This document shows positions 37,689-39,169 of a DNA stretch of 39,169 bases, in pieces. Within the stretch, counting starts at the first letter, position 1, and each line of letters opens with the position of its first letter. The notes under the pieces are model-generated. The model did no database searches, was not told the origin of the DNA, and worked only from the letters and a program-made list of their open reading frames with translations. Source of the stretch: Chrysophaeum taylorii (taxonomy: Eukaryota > Sar > Pelagophyceae > Pelagomonadales > Pelagomonadaceae); NCBI GenBank assembly GCA_029834535.1, contig JAQMWT010000602.1, positions 1 through 39,169 of the forward strand. The letters are read 5' to 3'. The translations under genes were made by a program, and so were the position numbers.

Positions 37689-39169
37689 TTTGCTATACAA
37701 ACCCTCGGCCGATCTTTTTGAAGGTTGAAGGTTGAAGGTTGACGACGGCGATGGAGCCTTCGTCCGGCAAACGGGACGACGCGCTCGAGCCAGGGACGCG
37801 AGCCTCGACGCCGGCATCGGGGCTCCATCTTATCTGTCGGGGTTCTTTCGGGGTTCTGGCGCGCGCAAAAATGCGACGCGATTTCGCCTTTTTTACGCGC
37901 GAACTCTTCGGTACGCGCGCGATGCGTGCCGGCGTCTTCGTCGCCGCTGAGACCGGCCACCGAAATCGACAACGGCTTGCCGCGCTCGCGTCTGCGGTCA
38001 AAGCCCGCTTCCACGGCTATGACTCGATCTTCCGACGGGCCGTCCTCGAGAACGCGCGCGACCGAACGAGACTCGACCGTCGACTCGGTGGATCGACCAC
38101 CGTTTAACCTTCGTTACGATGCGTGCCGGCGGCTTCGTCGCCGCTGCGAGCGGCCACCGCCGTCGCGACCGCGGACTCGGACTCGCCCGCGGGTTGACGT
38201 CCAGTCGACCAACCCGAAAAAAAAACTCCGCGGCGCCGATCGTCGAGCTCGACGCGTCCGCCAGCGCTTCGATACGATGCGTGCCGGCGTCTTCGTCGCC
38301 GCTGCGAGCGGCCACCGCCGTCGCGACCGCGGCCTCGGATTCTCCCCCGCGGGCGACAACGGCTCGCCGTAAAGTCGCGGCCTTCGTCGAGGCGTCGTCG
38401 ACCTCGACGCGTCCGCGACCGCGATTTCGCTTTGGTCGACGGTGGTCGCGCCACGTCCTGGGACTGGCCGCGTTCTGGCCATCGCAAACCTCGCGACCTA
38501 CTGCTGGAGCGCCTACGGATCGAACCAGGAACAACCGCGGCGACGACCGCGACAGGCGCGCCGCCGCGCGCGGCGACCGGACGCGCGCCCGCGCGTCCAC
38601 GACGACCGCCCGTGGCCGCGCTCTGGCCATCGCCGACGGAGACGAAGACCTCCGCTCGCGTCTACGGCGAAGTCCGCTTCGCGGCGCCTCGCTCTTCCCG
38701 CAGCGGCCGTCCTCGCCGCGAGAACCTCTGGACCGTCGACCGCGACGGCGCGTCCGCTATCTATGGATTATGCGCCACGCCCTCCTTCTCACTACGCCCG
38801 CCGCCACCCGGCGCCTACACCAAAAATATTGTCTATAGGAATACTCCAATAAAGCGGCCATCCGCCATCTCGCGAATCCCATCCGCAAAAAATAAGCAGG
38901 CATAACGCTAACCCCCAGAACGCTTCGCGCAACGGAAAGGAAGGAAAACGGTACACACCCTAACCCAAGAACGAAAAATTACGCAGAAATCTTCAAGAAC
39001 CGAAAAGACAGAATTTCCAGGGCGTGCGACGGCGTTTTTGGTCGGCTCCCGAGACGCGGCGGCCGTCGAGGCGGTGGGGTCGGGGGTGTCCCCCGGCGGG
39101 GGTTTGGGGGCAGAGCCCCATTCAGGGGTTCGGGGCTTGCCCAAACCGAAAAACCCGACTTGGCTTTAC

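Larger units (their letters stand above)
35921..39169 (+). repeat. Tandem repeat unit 2, interrupted by Helitron C
   Basis: Head 35921-36440 repeats TCCACAATAATTAATTGGG twice (35921 and 36055), so a 134-bp segment is locally duplicated. It then follows unit 1 down to TTTTTTGCTA at 36440. The body resumes at 37689 (TTTGCTATACAAACCCTCGG) and carries the three GATGCGTGCCGGCG copies (37921, 38118, 38276). The far end (38840-39080) is different from unit 1 and AT-richer, and the window stops at AACCCGACTTGGCTTTAC. Confidence 0.72.

Overview
This window is eukaryotic nuclear DNA, almost certainly from an alga. The only recognisable host gene (32485-33876, + strand) encodes a type I DnaJ with an N-terminal extension that looks like a plastid transit peptide. 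It is a single exon in a sea of nested transposons. A red alga would fit (intron-poor gene, dense LTR elements), but the sequence alone does not prove the lineage.

Layout. 1-20556 is one degenerate Ty1/copia-type element on the + strand, broken by later insertions. Its integrase and linker lie at 1-1480, its RT and RNase H at 12129-14549, and an unusual env-like or accessory ORF (coiled coil plus a C-terminal membrane segment) at 15113-17300 with its tail at 19788-19837. A 10.6-kb LTR element of Ty3/gypsy type (1481-12123, - strand, TSD ATAAT, LTRs about 97% identical) sits inside the copia pol. The central discovery is that the pol of this element carries a complete C5-cytosine DNA methyltransferase domain (ORF 6102-7886) between the protease-side linker and the reverse transcriptase.

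A 365-bp SINE-like element then split that pol precisely between the methyltransferase linker and RT (5396-5760, 11-bp TSD). The same SINE family appears seven times in the window, often with clear TSDs and always with a (GTTA)n tail. A MULE-type DNA transposon (17301-19778, 9-bp TSD TTATATATT) interrupts the env-like ORF and holds its own SINE.

20550-30443 is a patchwork of DNA elements. It holds a Helitron fragment (20846-21975), a short hAT element (21994-23157, 18-bp perfect TIRs), and a 7.2-kb MULE (23226-30434). The MULE carries a DDE transposase with SWIM finger, an OTU-like protease domain, and arrays of a 16-bp motif at both ends. An inverted Helitron copy holding two SINEs is nested inside it.

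30444-32037 has no gene I can name. The DnaJ gene follows, with a SINE ending about 50 bp before its start codon. From 34412 to the window end there are two tandem units of a roughly 1.5-kb GC-rich repeat. The second unit carries a Helitron with a (TTTG)n tract of about 57 units. The uninterrupted first unit serves as the empty site and shows insertion between A and T without target duplication.

Inferred order of events: copia first, then gypsy into copia, MULE into copia, Helitron into MULE, and SINEs last into nearly everything.
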